A stretch of DNA of 36,644 nt, taken from positions 1 through 36,644 of the forward strand of contig JAGXNR010000025.1 of the NCBI GenBank assembly GCA_019894875.1, read 5' to 3'. Shown one piece after another: positions 1 through 8,707 of this stretch. A program made the position numbers and the translations under genes. The stretch's first letter is position 1. Every line of letters begins with the position of its first letter. The notes under the pieces are model-generated. The model was not told the origin of the DNA. It saw nothing but the letters and a program-made list of their open reading frames with translations, and made no database searches. The DNA comes from Promethearchaeota archaeon. Lineage in GTDB: Archaea; Asgardarchaeota; Lokiarchaeia; Sigynarchaeales; SOKP01.

Positions 1-307
1 ATCCTGTACGTAGGATAAGGATCTCTTTTTCTTTAATAGGAAGTGAGGATTTATATAAGACGTGATTACCGAAAACACGCCATCGATTATATAATTTCGA
101 ATAGTTAGCCATTGTGGCCAAAATGTTTATCACTCCCTTTGTATTATTCAACTTTCGCCACCCTTCTATCAAATTTCGAGCATCATCGTCCCATTTTGAT
201 TCTTCTAAGGGGGGAACCCTTGGTTTAGAAGGATAAATTGATTTACGCTGACCTTTACCTTTGTTATAAATTTCTTTTTTCTTTTCTGAAATTGTTTTTT
301 TCACCAT
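1..307 (-). CDS. Carboxymuconolactone decarboxylase family protein, N-terminal part (runs off window)
   Basis: The reading frame starts at an ATG at 307 and stays open to the left edge, giving about 102 residues. After a basic, low-complexity start (about residues 1-35) comes a segment with the usual AhpD/CMD layout: a run like NTKGVINILATMANYSKLYN followed by LPIKEKEILILRTG, matching the family's 'Lp.reRElviLr' signature. Members are small alpha-helical proteins with peroxidase/reductase or lactone-decarboxylase roles. The catalytic Cys-x-x-Cys/His region would lie beyond the edge, so activity cannot be judged. Family assignment is fairly sure; the specific reaction is unknown. Confidence 0.7.
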   Translation of the reverse strand, partial: MVKKTISEKKKEIYNKGKGQRKSIYPSKPRVPPLEESKWDDDARNLIEGWRKLNNTKGVINILATMANYSKLYNRWRVFGNHVLYKSSLPIKEKEILILRTG

Positions 308-392
308 TTTTGATGTATAGGAAGAAAAAAATTCTATTGTTTAAGGTTTTATTGAATAAAAGTGAAAAGAAAATTGTTGAATACTTAAACCA

Positions 393-890
393 TTATTTTA
401 ATTTTGCCCCACATTCTTCGCAAAATCTAATGACTCCTGTGTGTTTTACTTCCGCACCGCAAGATTCACAAAAATTAGGTATTTCAGGGGGAGGAGTACC
501 TTTTTCAACTGTGGGATATTCAAAAGTTTCTTTCTCCTCCTCAGTGTGATCAAGTTCTATGTTGCAATTATCACAAAATTGAGCGCCAGCTCGCATATAT
601 TTTCCACATGATATACATCTAAAAAATAGTTTGAACCCACAATTTCTGCAAAATTCACTGTATTTACCTGTAGGAGTATTACAGCGAGGGCATATTTTTT
701 CCTCCAACCAGAAATACCGAGACATAAGCTGGAGTATAATAAATAAGAAAAATGACAAGGGAAGTAAGATCCACCAGAATGGGCTAACTAATAGAGATAA
801 GATAACCGCTAGTGCTGTAATTAATATAAATAAGAAAACCCAAACTTGTAACAATCCTTTTTTCTGAGTGTTTCGACTACTAAAACTCAT
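393..890 (-). CDS. Membrane-anchored triple zinc-ribbon protein
   Basis: This is a 165-residue protein. Residues about 13-56 are strongly hydrophobic and form two adjacent transmembrane helices, presumably a hairpin. The rest is three Cys4 zinc ribbons: C67/C70/C81/C84, C92/C95/C106/C109 and C141/C144/C157/C160, with a short acidic linker (about residues 114-135) before the last. Such membrane-tethered zinc-ribbon proteins are common in Asgard and other archaeal genomes, and their role is generally unknown. The ribbons are probably cytoplasmic and may bind proteins or nucleic acid (inference). The gene stands alone between a CMD-family gene and another small zinc-ribbon gene. Confidence 0.75.
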   Translation of the reverse strand: MSFSSRNTQKKGLLQVWVFLFILITALAVILSLLVSPFWWILLPLSFFLFIILQLMSRYFWLEEKICPRCNTPTGKYSEFCRNCGFKLFFRCISCGKYMRAGAQFCDNCNIELDHTEEEKETFEYPTVEKGTPPPEIPNFCESCGAEVKHTGVIRFCEECGAKLK

Positions 891-971
891 ATAATCAATT
901 GTATTTTATATATAATTTGATCTGTATAAATTATAATATTTCTTTAAGTTTAAGATATTTGAATGGAGTTA

Positions 972-1121
972 TTATGTTATAGTAGTTTTGCAGTAAGGAC
1001 AGATTTCTGTTTCCTTTTTAATCTGCTCTCCACACGCAAAGCAGAGTTTTTTACTAGTACTGTATAATATCTTTTCTACCTTTTCTTCAACCTTTTCTTT
1101 ATCAAATCCTTTACCAGACAT
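972..1121 (-). CDS. Small single zinc-ribbon protein
   Basis: This small protein has about 49 residues if it starts at the ATG at 1121 (MSGKGF...). A further in-frame ATG at 1169 would add 16 hydrophobic residues and is less likely, because the stretch after the inner start is hydrophilic and charged as usual. A short charged helix (about residues 7-20) precedes a Cys4 zinc ribbon, C27/C30/C41/C44 (CFAC and CPYC knuckles). It is divergently oriented to the eS30 gene. No function can be named; zinc binding is the only supported property. Confidence 0.55.
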   Translation of the reverse strand: MSGKGFDKEKVEEKVEKILYSTSKKLCFACGEQIKKETEICPYCKTTIT

Positions 1122-1285
1122 AACTAAAACGGTTGTAATATTATGTTTAATTATAGGAATTATGAACAAATTTAATAAAAAAATGGAGTCCGATCTTTAT
1201 GGTAAGTTAAAGATGCCAAAATTTAAGAATTTGAAATTATTATATAGTCATAGTACAAATATCAAATAGAGATGATTAGAAGAAA

Positions 1286-1489
1286 ATGCCTGGTTCTCAT
1301 GGTTCATTAACTAAAGCGGGAAAAGTTAAGCAGCAAACTCCACGGATTGAAAGAAGCGGAGTAAACTCTCGTAAGAAAAAGCCTCCAAGAATAAGGTTTA
1401 GAGAATTATATAAATCAAGGGTTCTTAATGAACGATTTGGAGGTCAACAAGAAAGTCTTGGAGCGAAAAGATCTCGTTATAAAAGATAA
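1286..1489 (+). CDS. rps30e: 30S ribosomal protein eS30
   Basis: A 67-residue, very basic protein that opens with MPGSHGSLTKAGKV, the conserved N-terminus of eS30 (GSL.RAGKVr.QTP), followed by Arg/Lys-rich sequence. eS30 is a small-subunit ribosomal protein near the decoding-site shoulder, present in eukaryotes and many archaea but absent from bacteria. There is no ubiquitin-like N-terminal fusion of the kind seen in animal FAU. The 5' region contains an AT-rich TATA-like stretch about 45-50 bp upstream and no clear Shine-Dalgarno motif. It is a single gene, convergent with the TPR gene just downstream. Confidence 0.9.
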   Translation: MPGSHGSLTKAGKVKQQTPRIERSGVNSRKKKPPRIRFRELYKSRVLNERFGGQQESLGAKRSRYKR

Positions 1490-1504
1490 AAAATATACTT
1501 ATTT

Positions 1505-3394
1505 TTATTTGTTTACTCCAATGGTATGGAGTTGATTTTTTAATATTTGGCTCTGTTTTACATAAAATTGTGATTTTTGATGATTTTTTTCTAAGCTGTT
1601 GTAATAATCACTCATTAAAGAATTCCACCTTATAGCTCTTTTTATGTTATTTACTTCTTTTGCAGAGAGATGATTCTCCAAGCTATTCAGATAATAAAGA
1701 GCTTTTCTGGAATCTTTTCTATGGTGGATATAGAATTCAGATAATTCTAAAATAAAATCAATTAAGACATTTTGGTGATTGTTATTGTTAAAACTAATTT
1801 CATTAACATTTAATCCAGCTTTTAAGAATCGTTGAGCTTGTGAGAGGTTTCCCTGATTTTTGAAGTGGACGGCACGAGTTAAAAAATACTTTAATCTAAT
1901 TTTAATAGAATTAACCCCAATTTCAAGCACTTTTTTAAAGCATTTTTTCGAATCAACAATTTTATTTTGTTCTAAATATATTAATCCTGTATAAAGATAA
2001 GCCATACCCACATAACTTTTTTTGGTAAGAGAGATGTTTTCTTTTTCTAAGAAATTTCTAATTATATCAAAATGGTCTAATGCTTTTTCATAATTCTTAT
2101 TTTTGAAATAACTAATTCCCAATTTTTGGTGAATTCGAATTATATAATCTATTGGCACTTCACCAGATTTAGCGATACTAAGAGCACTCTGTAAGTAATT
2201 AAGTGCTAAATCGTCATTACCTAAAAGAGTAGCTATTTTTCTTAGCTTTAACAGTATTGAAACGACGACCTTTTTTTGTTGATTCTTGTTGAAAATCTTT
2301 AAGGAATCGTTCAATAATTTTGTAGCTTCCTCAAATCGATAATTCTTAATAAGTTCTTCTGCGTTTGTATAATGGTTAATCGACTCGATTACTTCAAAAT
2401 TAGTAGGGGGAGTGTTGAATAAATCATTATGAAAAGGAAATAACTCTTTTGCTATTGAACTCTCATAACATAATGGTGAAAATGGGAAATTATTCTGATC
2501 TAAGATAAAGTTCTTACCTCTGTAGATTAGTTCTTTCGAAGGTCTGAAATTGAGTAATTCATTCTGCTTAATTTTTCCATTTTCGATTACCTCAATGATA
2601 GCATTCAAAATCATTCTAGTGAATTTTATCCAGTTTTCTACTAATAATTCTAATTTAAATTCAGGATATTTGTTGAATAAATCAATTAATATATGGGGGG
2701 AGTAGCTATCAAACGAGGATCGGATATAGAATTTCTTATATTCAAGATCCTTCAAATAAGTAAAAAATCCTTTCTCTAATATAAAAAATTCATCAAAATC
2801 TTTTTTATTTGAAAAAAATAAGGTTTCAGATGTTCGAAGTTTGGGTACTCCATTGTATAATTCCCATGGTAAGTTAAAACTGGGTTCCAATCCAAGTTTT
2901 ATTAACATTCCCACTAGACTTCTGTGTTGATCATCAGATAAATCCTCTAATTGCTCTCTTTTATTCATGAGTGAGATTCTGATACGATTTATCCAGGTGT
3001 TTTCATTTTCATCTCTTATAAGCTCTGGCATAACTAGATTTAGTAAATCAATGAGCTCCGGTTCTTTTCCTTTTATTGGAAAATTGTGTTCTAAAGTTAA
3101 AGAAATCGCAAGTTTTCGAAGAGCTTTCATTATATAAAGAGTAGTAGTGTAGGTACTCTGATTTAGGTTCCATAATTGAAAGGCTATTGAAACGCGAAAA
3201 TTTATAACTTCAAAAGGAATATTAATTCGTATCGGTAATGTTATCGGAAACTTTATAGTAAAAATTAGAATTTTCTCTTTTTTTACACTGTATCGAAAAT
3301 AATTTTCAATCGATCCATTGATTTTCCACCCATTTTTCTCTATAACTTCTCGAAGATTTTTTATTTCATTTGATGAAAATGGGTTTATTGACAT
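1505..3394 (-). CDS. TPR-repeat protein
   Basis: A 629-residue protein. The first ~330 residues show no repeat I recognise. From about residue 343 to 610 there are five to six degenerate tetratricopeptide repeats, recognisable by alternating helices with the small/large residue pattern (for example LGISYFKNKNYEKALDHF and TGLIYLEQNKIVDSKKCF). TPR arrays bind other proteins. There is no signal peptide or membrane segment, so a cytoplasmic scaffold role is likely. The N-terminal part may be a fold specific to Asgard archaea; I cannot assign it. The ATG start is followed by a hydrophilic N-terminus. Confidence 0.7.
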   Translation of the reverse strand: MSINPFSSNEIKNLREVIEKNGWKINGSIENYFRYSVKKEKILIFTIKFPITLPIRINIPFEVINFRVSIAFQLWNLNQSTYTTTLYIMKALRKLAISLTLEHNFPIKGKEPELIDLLNLVMPELIRDENENTWINRIRISLMNKREQLEDLSDDQHRSLVGMLIKLGLEPSFNLPWELYNGVPKLRTSETLFFSNKKDFDEFFILEKGFFTYLKDLEYKKFYIRSSFDSYSPHILIDLFNKYPEFKLELLVENWIKFTRMILNAIIEVIENGKIKQNELLNFRPSKELIYRGKNFILDQNNFPFSPLCYESSIAKELFPFHNDLFNTPPTNFEVIESINHYTNAEELIKNYRFEEATKLLNDSLKIFNKNQQKKVVVSILLKLRKIATLLGNDDLALNYLQSALSIAKSGEVPIDYIIRIHQKLGISYFKNKNYEKALDHFDIIRNFLEKENISLTKKSYVGMAYLYTGLIYLEQNKIVDSKKCFKKVLEIGVNSIKIRLKYFLTRAVHFKNQGNLSQAQRFLKAGLNVNEISFNNNNHQNVLIDFILELSEFYIHHRKDSRKALYYLNSLENHLSAKEVNNIKRAIRWNSLMSDYYNSLEKNHQKSQFYVKQSQILKNQLHTIGVNK

Positions 3395-3588
3395 AGTTAT
3401 CGTGGTTTCTACGAATTATATAGCATCAGAAATTAGAATCTTATAAATTCTTAAATATCTAGTAGTGATTCGAAATAAAAATTTAATTTTTAGCCAATAA
3501 AATTTAAAGATAGAATTCGAATAAATATTTAATAGCTTGAATTAACATGTTAAACTTGTAATTTAAAGAAGATGGGATCGATTCATTA

Positions 3589-4254
3589 ATGGATATTACA
3601 AAATTTAACCAAGAATTGAAAACAAAAGTTGCTTTAGCAAATAGCTACGAGAAGAGGAAGGAAATTGATTCAGCGATAAAACTATGGCTAGAAATTTCAG
3701 AAATGACAATTAAATATTCTAAATCAAAAGGGATTAACGCTTCTTTTAAAATTATGCTTATAAATAGAACTAAAGGTATTTTCGAACATATTAAAAACCT
3801 AAAAGCTGGTCAAGTAGAAAAAGATCTATTTGAAGAAGATGTCTATATACCAGAAGAGGAGATTCAGGAAGAAAAAGCATTTGAAATAACTGAAAAAGAA
3901 AAAATTATACCTGAAAAAAAGGAAACTAAGGAAATAAGACCATTTAAACCAGTTGAGGAAAAAGAAATTAAGACTGTAGAAGAATCTAATTTTAAGAACA
4001 TTCCTAAGGGATTTAAGGAGATTCAAACTTCAAACGACTTCAAAATAATAACTCCTCATGATGAGGATTATGTAAAAAAACATATTAGTCAAGAAACAAA
4101 CCCATCTGAAAAACAAAACTCTCTACCAAAACAGGAAAGAATTGATTTTGAACAACTAGAAGATAGTGAATATCTGATTTGTTTTGCGTGTGGATATGAT
4201 AAAAACATGAAAGATGCGAAAACTTGTAAGAGTTGTGGAACTACTCTTAATTGA
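3589..4254 (+). CDS. Helical (MIT/TPR-like) protein with C-terminal zinc ribbon
   Basis: This protein has 221 residues in three parts. Residues 1-72 form an amphipathic helical bundle, with an 'A..YEKRKEIDSAIKLWLEI' pair and a closing helix ending in IFEHIKNLK, which recalls a MIT or TPR hairpin; this is resemblance only. Residues about 75-190 are a Glu/Lys-rich, probably disordered linker. Residues 190-221 hold one Cys4 zinc ribbon (C198/C201/C213/C216). It is divergent from the TPR gene and convergent with the next gene, 12 bp away. The function is unknown; the layout suggests an adaptor. Confidence 0.6.
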   Translation: MDITKFNQELKTKVALANSYEKRKEIDSAIKLWLEISEMTIKYSKSKGINASFKIMLINRTKGIFEHIKNLKAGQVEKDLFEEDVYIPEEEIQEEKAFEITEKEKIIPEKKETKEIRPFKPVEEKEIKTVEESNFKNIPKGFKEIQTSNDFKIITPHDEDYVKKHISQETNPSEKQNSLPKQERIDFEQLEDSEYLICFACGYDKNMKDAKTCKSCGTTLN

Positions 4255-4266
4255 AAATTTGATTCT

Positions 4267-4821
4267 TCAAAATCTATTTCTTTTTGAATTCTTTATTTTC
4301 TCAAATTTCTCAATAGCTCGATCTTTCCAAACAGTATTCCATTTTTTAAATCCTGATTTTACGTACTTCTCTCTTTTAGGGAAATTGTAACAAACCCAAT
4401 TAAAAAGGACAAAAAATCGTTTTGCCCCACTTTTCATAGTTAGACTCTTTGATCTTACCCCTAAATCATTTCTGAGGTGTTCAACTAATTTACCTTCTAT
4501 AGCATCTTGTAACTTGCCTTCAACAATTGCATCTTCATAGTTTATTCCTTCTTCTATGAAATATGCTCTAACTTGATCAAAAATATTCCCTCTACAGAGT
4601 TTAATGATTTCACCATCCTTTTGGAAATTTAAATCGCTTAATCCCTCTTTAACTAATTTCACAGTTTCTGAAAATGGTTTCTTGTTTTCCCAATTTTCCC
4701 CTTTAAATAAGTTTAAAGGTAAGGATTTAAAAATTAACTCCCCTGTTTCCTTTCTTAAAAATCCAATAAAAGCATCTCCTACTAAGTCACCAGTTCCCGC
4801 ATCATCGATTTCTATTGTCAT
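4267..4821 (-). CDS. Conserved hypothetical protein with an N-terminal IDDAGTGD motif
   Basis: A 184-residue soluble protein. It opens with MTIEIDDAGTGDLVGDAFIG, where a beta strand is followed by paired acidic residues and a glycine-rich turn. This looks like the first strand of an RNase H-like nuclease (compare the D-x-(A/E)-G start of RNase HII), but I see no full set of catalytic residues and do not assert it. The C-terminal half is basic and helical. ATG start at 4821. It may be an archaeal family of unknown function. Confidence 0.5.
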   Translation of the reverse strand: MTIEIDDAGTGDLVGDAFIGFLRKETGELIFKSLPLNLFKGENWENKKPFSETVKLVKEGLSDLNFQKDGEIIKLCRGNIFDQVRAYFIEEGINYEDAIVEGKLQDAIEGKLVEHLRNDLGVRSKSLTMKSGAKRFFVLFNWVCYNFPKREKYVKSGFKKWNTVWKDRAIEKFEKIKNSKRNRF

Positions 4822-4949
4822 CTAATCTCAAAGTTATTAAATCTATCTATTGGATAGAGAGTAAATTAATAAATATATATCAAGTTTTATAAAATTTAAT
4901 TATATAGAAAATATAATGATTTTAATTATACTTTTGTGATGATTAAACA

Positions 4950-5744
4950 ATGGACATTGAATTTTTAATCATTGGAAATGAAATTCTGATCGGGAAAACC
5001 TTGGATAGTAATTCAAATTGGATGGCAAAAAGGATTGCTCGATATGGACACCAGTTAAGAAGAATTACAACGGTGGGAGATGACTTGAATGTCATCTCAA
5101 GTGCTCTACAAGGAATTTTAAAAAGAAAACCAGATATTATTATAACTTCAGGGGGTTTAGGTCCTACCTTTGACGATATGACTTTAGAGGGCATTGCAAT
5201 GGGTTTAAAAAGAACATTAGAACTAAATGAACATGCATTTTCCTCTATAAAGAAAGTATATAAGCATGCTTATGATCAAGGAATCTTAAAGCTTAATGGA
5301 ATGACAAAAGAACGAAAAAAAATGGCATATCTTCCCCAAAGGTCCATCCCTCTTCCCAATACTATAGGAACTGCACCAGGGGTCAAAATTAATGAGGAGA
5401 ACACACAGATTTATATATTTCCAGGAGTACCAACAGAGTTAAAATCCATGTTTAGAAATGTAATAATCCCGATTTTAAAAGAAAAACAAGGCAAATTTAT
5501 AGAAAAAGGATTTTTATTTTCCGGTATTGGAGAAAGTCAGATTGCTCCATACACAGGTGAATTAGAAAAAAAATATCCACAATTATGGATAAAAACTCAT
5601 CCTAGAATTGGTTTATCTGTTGAAGTTGAGGTTTCAATCACAGCTTTTAACGTAGAGAATGGAGAAGAACTGGTTAACAAAGCTCTAGATGAAATAAAAA
5701 AGATAATTTTACACTTGAAAGGAGAAATTATTAAAAGAGAATAA
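4950..5744 (+). CDS. CinA/MoCF-domain protein (nicotinamide-nucleotide amidase-related)
   Basis: A 264-residue protein of the COG1058 type. The MoCF (molybdopterin-binding) domain spans about residues 1-170, with the diagnostic TSGGLGPTFDDMT loop (about 66-78), then GTAPG and FPGVPTEL motifs. The C-terminal ~80 residues match the extra domain of archaeal CinA-like proteins. The bacterial PncC amidase domain is absent, as usual in archaea. Related proteins act on nicotinamide nucleotides or ADP-ribose in NAD repair; the substrate here is not certain. The ATG at 4950 directly precedes the first beta strand (FLIIGNEIL). Confidence 0.85.
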   Translation: MDIEFLIIGNEILIGKTLDSNSNWMAKRIARYGHQLRRITTVGDDLNVISSALQGILKRKPDIIITSGGLGPTFDDMTLEGIAMGLKRTLELNEHAFSSIKKVYKHAYDQGILKLNGMTKERKKMAYLPQRSIPLPNTIGTAPGVKINEENTQIYIFPGVPTELKSMFRNVIIPILKEKQGKFIEKGFLFSGIGESQIAPYTGELEKKYPQLWIKTHPRIGLSVEVEVSITAFNVENGEELVNKALDEIKKIILHLKGEIIKRE

Positions 5745-5792
5745 TTAAAAATTCGATATATTATACAAGCCTAACTAATTATAAAGAAATAT

Positions 5793-6287
5793 ATGCAAAC
5801 TTTTATTAGAAAGGCATCCATTGCTGATGCTAAAGCTATATCATCTATTTGGGAAGTAATTTGCGCTGAAAGGAGATTTACTGCTATTAATAAACCTTTT
5901 ACACCTCAGCAAGAGCGTGAATATATCTCTTCTCTTTCAGACCGGGAGGGAATATTTATAGCAGACTTAGAAAAACAAATAATTGGATTCCAATCAATAG
6001 ATTTATGTGCAAATTTTACAGATTCATTTGATCATGTTGGTCAAATAGGAACTTTCATACTCCCTAAGTGGCGTAGAAGCTACATAGGAAGACAATTGTC
6101 TAACCATACTTTTCGATTTGCTCGCCTGAATGGTTATAAAAAGCTAATTATCTATGTACGAGCACAAAATACTGGTGCAATTAATTTTTATAAAAATCTA
6201 GGATTTATCGAGAAAGGTGTTCTTACGGAGCAAGTTCAAATTGACGGGCAATATGAAGATGAAATTTTCATGGAATTATTCCTATAA
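5793..6287 (+). CDS. GNAT-family N-acetyltransferase
   Basis: A 164-residue protein with a complete GNAT fold. It opens with FIRKASIADAKAI, the usual first strand and helix. Motif A is at about residues 89-110 (VGQIGTFILPKWRRSYIGRQ), where the R-R-x-x-I-G-R stretch stands in for the acetyl-CoA pyrophosphate loop. Motif B is YVRAQNTGAINFYKNLGF (about 127-144), typical of small-molecule or protein N-acetyltransferases such as the RimI/PhnO-like group. It probably forms a short plus-strand unit with the CinA-like gene 48 bp upstream. The substrate is unknown. Confidence 0.85.
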   Translation: MQTFIRKASIADAKAISSIWEVICAERRFTAINKPFTPQQEREYISSLSDREGIFIADLEKQIIGFQSIDLCANFTDSFDHVGQIGTFILPKWRRSYIGRQLSNHTFRFARLNGYKKLIIYVRAQNTGAINFYKNLGFIEKGVLTEQVQIDGQYEDEIFMELFL

Positions 6288-6317
6288 ACAGGTTTTTCAT
6301 ATTTATTAAATTTATAT

Positions 6318-6386
6318 CTCCAAATACCCTTGCTAGGCCGTCATTTTGCGACTAACATTTCTTCACAAAATTCATTCTTTTTGGAG
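6318..6386 (-). promoter_or_regulatory. Candidate SECIS element of the first selD (eukaryote-like core, 3' side hairpin)
   Basis: On the minus strand this begins at the base after the selD stop codon. Read in RNA order: CUCCAAA (6386-6380) pairs with UUUGGAG (6324-6318) as a 7-bp closing stem. AUGA (6375-6372) faces UGAC (6343-6340). An 8-bp stem with one G-U, AUUUUGUG (6371-6364) with CGCAAAAU (6350-6343), carries a 13-nt loop AAGAAAUGUUAGU that starts with AA. This is the order of a eukaryotic SECIS. The 3' arm is about 15 nt longer and could hold a small CCU/AGG hairpin. Drawn by eye, without energy calculation. Confidence 0.65.
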
Positions 6387-7415
6387 TTATATTCTTGTAA
6401 TTTCTATTTTTTCTACGTTTTCGGAAATTCTTACAAGTCCAGGAGTTAGTGTATCAACAGTGCCCACGATCCAATTCGAAATCTTATTACTCGTGAGAAT
6501 ATTGGAAAATTCCTCTGCTTTTAAAGAATCGACGGCCATAAGCATACCCCCGGCGGTCTCAGCACATTCACAATCATCAAAATCATACCCTAAGTCTTTT
6601 GCTAACCTTTCAGAGAGTTTAATTGAAGGTGTCGTTTCTATTATCGCGGATAAATTCGAGTTCTGGAGAATTTCAGATAGATGTCCGGCAAGCCCAAAAC
6701 CTGTAATATCTGTCATGGCATGAATAAATGAGAAATCATCGAATGAATGAATTGTTTTCACAACGTTCTGGTTAGGAGTTGTCATTATCTTTATTGCGAA
6801 GTCAATTGTTTTTTTAAGTTGGTTTTTAGAATAACTTTCAAGCATCTCAGGAAAGTCTTTTAATAATCTATATGCTGCCATAACAGGTTGAATTCCGATT
6901 GGTTTTGTTATGATAATTTTATCACCTTTTTTCACTCCTTGTTTTAAAATTATCGAATCCTTATGAACAAACCCAGAAGCTTCCCCACCGATTAATGGCC
7001 ATTCGGAGTATATTGTATGACCGCCCACTACTTTAGAATGAATCTTCTTTTCCATAAAATATTTGATCCCCTCTAAAATTCCTTCAGCAACATTCATTGG
7101 AGTGTTAGTATTAATTCCTAAAAAGACCAGCATCCCAGAAATTTCTGGAACATTCATCGCAAAAACATCATTAGTTACATTGCATGCCGCTATTTGTCCC
7201 ATAACATCAGGTTCATCAACGATAGGGGTAAATATATCTAAGTTTTTTACATGGACAATATCAGTATTAGGAACAGGAACAACAGCAGCATCTTCAATAT
7301 CTCCAGCTAACCCTGTTTTCTCAAGTAATTTATTTAAATCATTAGAGCCAAGTTTACATGATCAACCAAAAATTTTTACTTGTTTCGTTAACCTATACTC
7401 TTCTTTTTTAGGCAT
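6387..7415 (-). CDS. selD: Selenophosphate synthetase, selenoprotein (UGA codon 18)
   Basis: The full frame is 342 residues from the ATG at 7415 (GAGGTGA Shine-Dalgarno just upstream), read through an in-frame TGA at 7364-7362. The context is K-I-F-G-U-S-C-K, so UGA sits exactly where E. coli SelD has catalytic Cys17 (GCGCK); the following Cys and Lys are kept. A standard gene caller would start at 7202 and lose the active site. Downstream come NLDIFTP, IAACNVTNDVFAMN, VVGGHTIYSE (ATP/metal-binding AIRS fold) and DITGFGLAGHL. It makes selenophosphate from selenide and ATP. The next gene upstream is a paralogue with the same layout. Confidence 0.88.
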
Positions 7416-7608
7416 ACTCACCTCACTTTTTCATAAATTTTATTCTTATTAGAATATTAAGCATTCAATTAAATATAATTTTAGGATAGCTTTCTTAAAA
7501 TTTGATTGTTATTAAAAAAACTAATTTTTCTAAATTGAAAGAAAGAAAATATAAATTTACAAATTTTAGAAAAAGAAATATTTTGTTTCTAGCTTTTTAA
7601 ATTCTAAT

Positions 7609-7672
7609 CGATGCCGTTTTGCAACGGAAATCTTAATAAGCACTAGCATTTTTGCCTATTTCATTGACATCG
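7609..7672 (-). promoter_or_regulatory. Candidate SECIS element of the second selD (eukaryote-like core, 3' side hairpin)
   Basis: This begins at the base after the stop codon, on the minus strand. Closing stem CGAUG (7672-7668) pairs with CAUCG (7613-7609). AUGA (7664-7661) opens the core. A 7-bp stem with one G-U, AAUAGGC (7660-7654) with GCUUAUU (7641-7635), carries the 12-nt loop AAAAAUGCUAGU and is followed by AAGAU on the 3' side. Between the core and the closing stem is a perfect hairpin CCGUU-GCAA-AACGG (7627-7614) with a GNRA tetraloop. Loop and layout match the element behind the other selD, although the stems differ, which argues for selection on structure. Confidence 0.65.
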
Positions 7673-8707
7673 TTAAACATTTGTTATTTCAATATGCTCA
7701 ACGTTTTTGGAAACGCGAACATGTTTCGGTTTCTTTTTGCTATCGATTGTACCAATAATCCAATTTTTCACTTTATATTCACTATTCAGTCTTTGTGAGA
7801 ATTCCTCAGCGTATTCATGATCAACAGATAACAGCATCCCTCCTGCAGTCTCTGGCATTTCACATGTATCAAATTTATATCCAAATTCGGAAGCTAATTC
7901 ACTTGTTAGGTTAATACTTGGGATTGTCTCGATTATAGCCGAAAGTCGTGAATTCTGGAGCATTTCTCTCAGATGTCCAGCAAGCCCGAAGCCACTAACG
8001 TCTGTCATCGCGTGGATAAATGATATATCATCGTAGGTATGTATTGTTTTTACGACATCCTGAAGAGGTGTTGTCATTAACTTTATAGTTAATTTTATAG
8101 AATCGTCAATTTCACTCTTTGTAAAATTTTCCAAGAGGTCTGGATTGTTTTTTTGTAGACGATATGCTGCCATTATTGCTTGATTCCCTATTGGTTTTGT
8201 CAGTATTAACTTGTCTCCTTCTTCTACATAGTTTTTCTTGATAATTTTATCCTTTTCAACGAACCCAGACGCTTCTCCTCCTATCAGAGGCCATTCTGAG
8301 TATATTGTGTGTCCACCTAAGACTTTTGAATTTATTTTGTGTTCCATGAAATTTTTAATTCCGCGAAGTATACCCTCAGCAATATTCATTGGCATATTTT
8401 TCTTGATCCCAAGAAAAACAAGCATACCAGATATTTCAGGAACATTCAGGGCGAATACGTCATTAGTGACATTAGCAGCAGCGATTTTTCCCATTATCTC
8501 CGGCTCGTCTAAGATTGGTGTGAAAATGTCAAGGTTCTTTACCATGACAAGATCGGTATTAGGAACAGGAATTACAGCAGAATCTTCAATGTCTCCTTTC
8601 AAGCCCACTTTAGATAAAAGACTGTCAAGTTTATCAGCAGATAGCTTACAGTTTCAACCAAAAAGTTTCGTTTGCAATGTCAATCGATAACTCTCTAATT
8701 CTTGCAT
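7673..8707 (-). CDS. selD: Selenophosphate synthetase paralogue, selenoprotein (UGA codon 18)
   Basis: 344 residues from the ATG at 8707 (GAGGTGAAGG just upstream), read through TGA at 8656-8654. The context is K-L-F-G-U-N-C-K, the same catalytic position as in the neighbouring copy. The body keeps NLDIFTP, IAAANVTNDVFALN, LGGHTIYSEWPLIGGEASG and DVSGFGLAGHL. The two proteins are clearly homologous over their whole length, so this is a tandem duplication followed by divergence. Both copies keep UGA and a SECIS-like hairpin, so both are probably functional. The spacing of about 260 bp includes the SECIS of this gene, so each may have its own promoter. Confidence 0.88.

Noticed and set aside
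1286..1489. Ubiquitin-like fusion to eS30, as in animal FAU
   Set aside because: The frame starts directly with the eS30 N-terminus (MPGSHGSL) and no ubiquitin-like sequence lies upstream.
3542..3553. TTAACATGTTAA palindrome upstream of the zinc-ribbon gene
   Set aside because: A 12-bp AT-rich palindrome is not surprising in this base composition and has no second copy or clear promoter context.
4267..4821. Ribonuclease HII
   Set aside because: Only the N-terminal IDDAGTGD stretch is similar; the other catalytic acids and the fold length do not match clearly.
7416..7608. A further SECIS or riboswitch between the two selD genes
   Set aside because: Apart from the SECIS candidate at 7609-7672, the region is AT-rich with no convincing stem, and I see no known riboswitch core.
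6387..8707. selD copies as pseudogenes interrupted by stop codons
   Set aside because: Both have the same single UGA at the exact catalytic position, intact frames otherwise, good ribosome-binding sites and a SECIS-like hairpin right after the stop.
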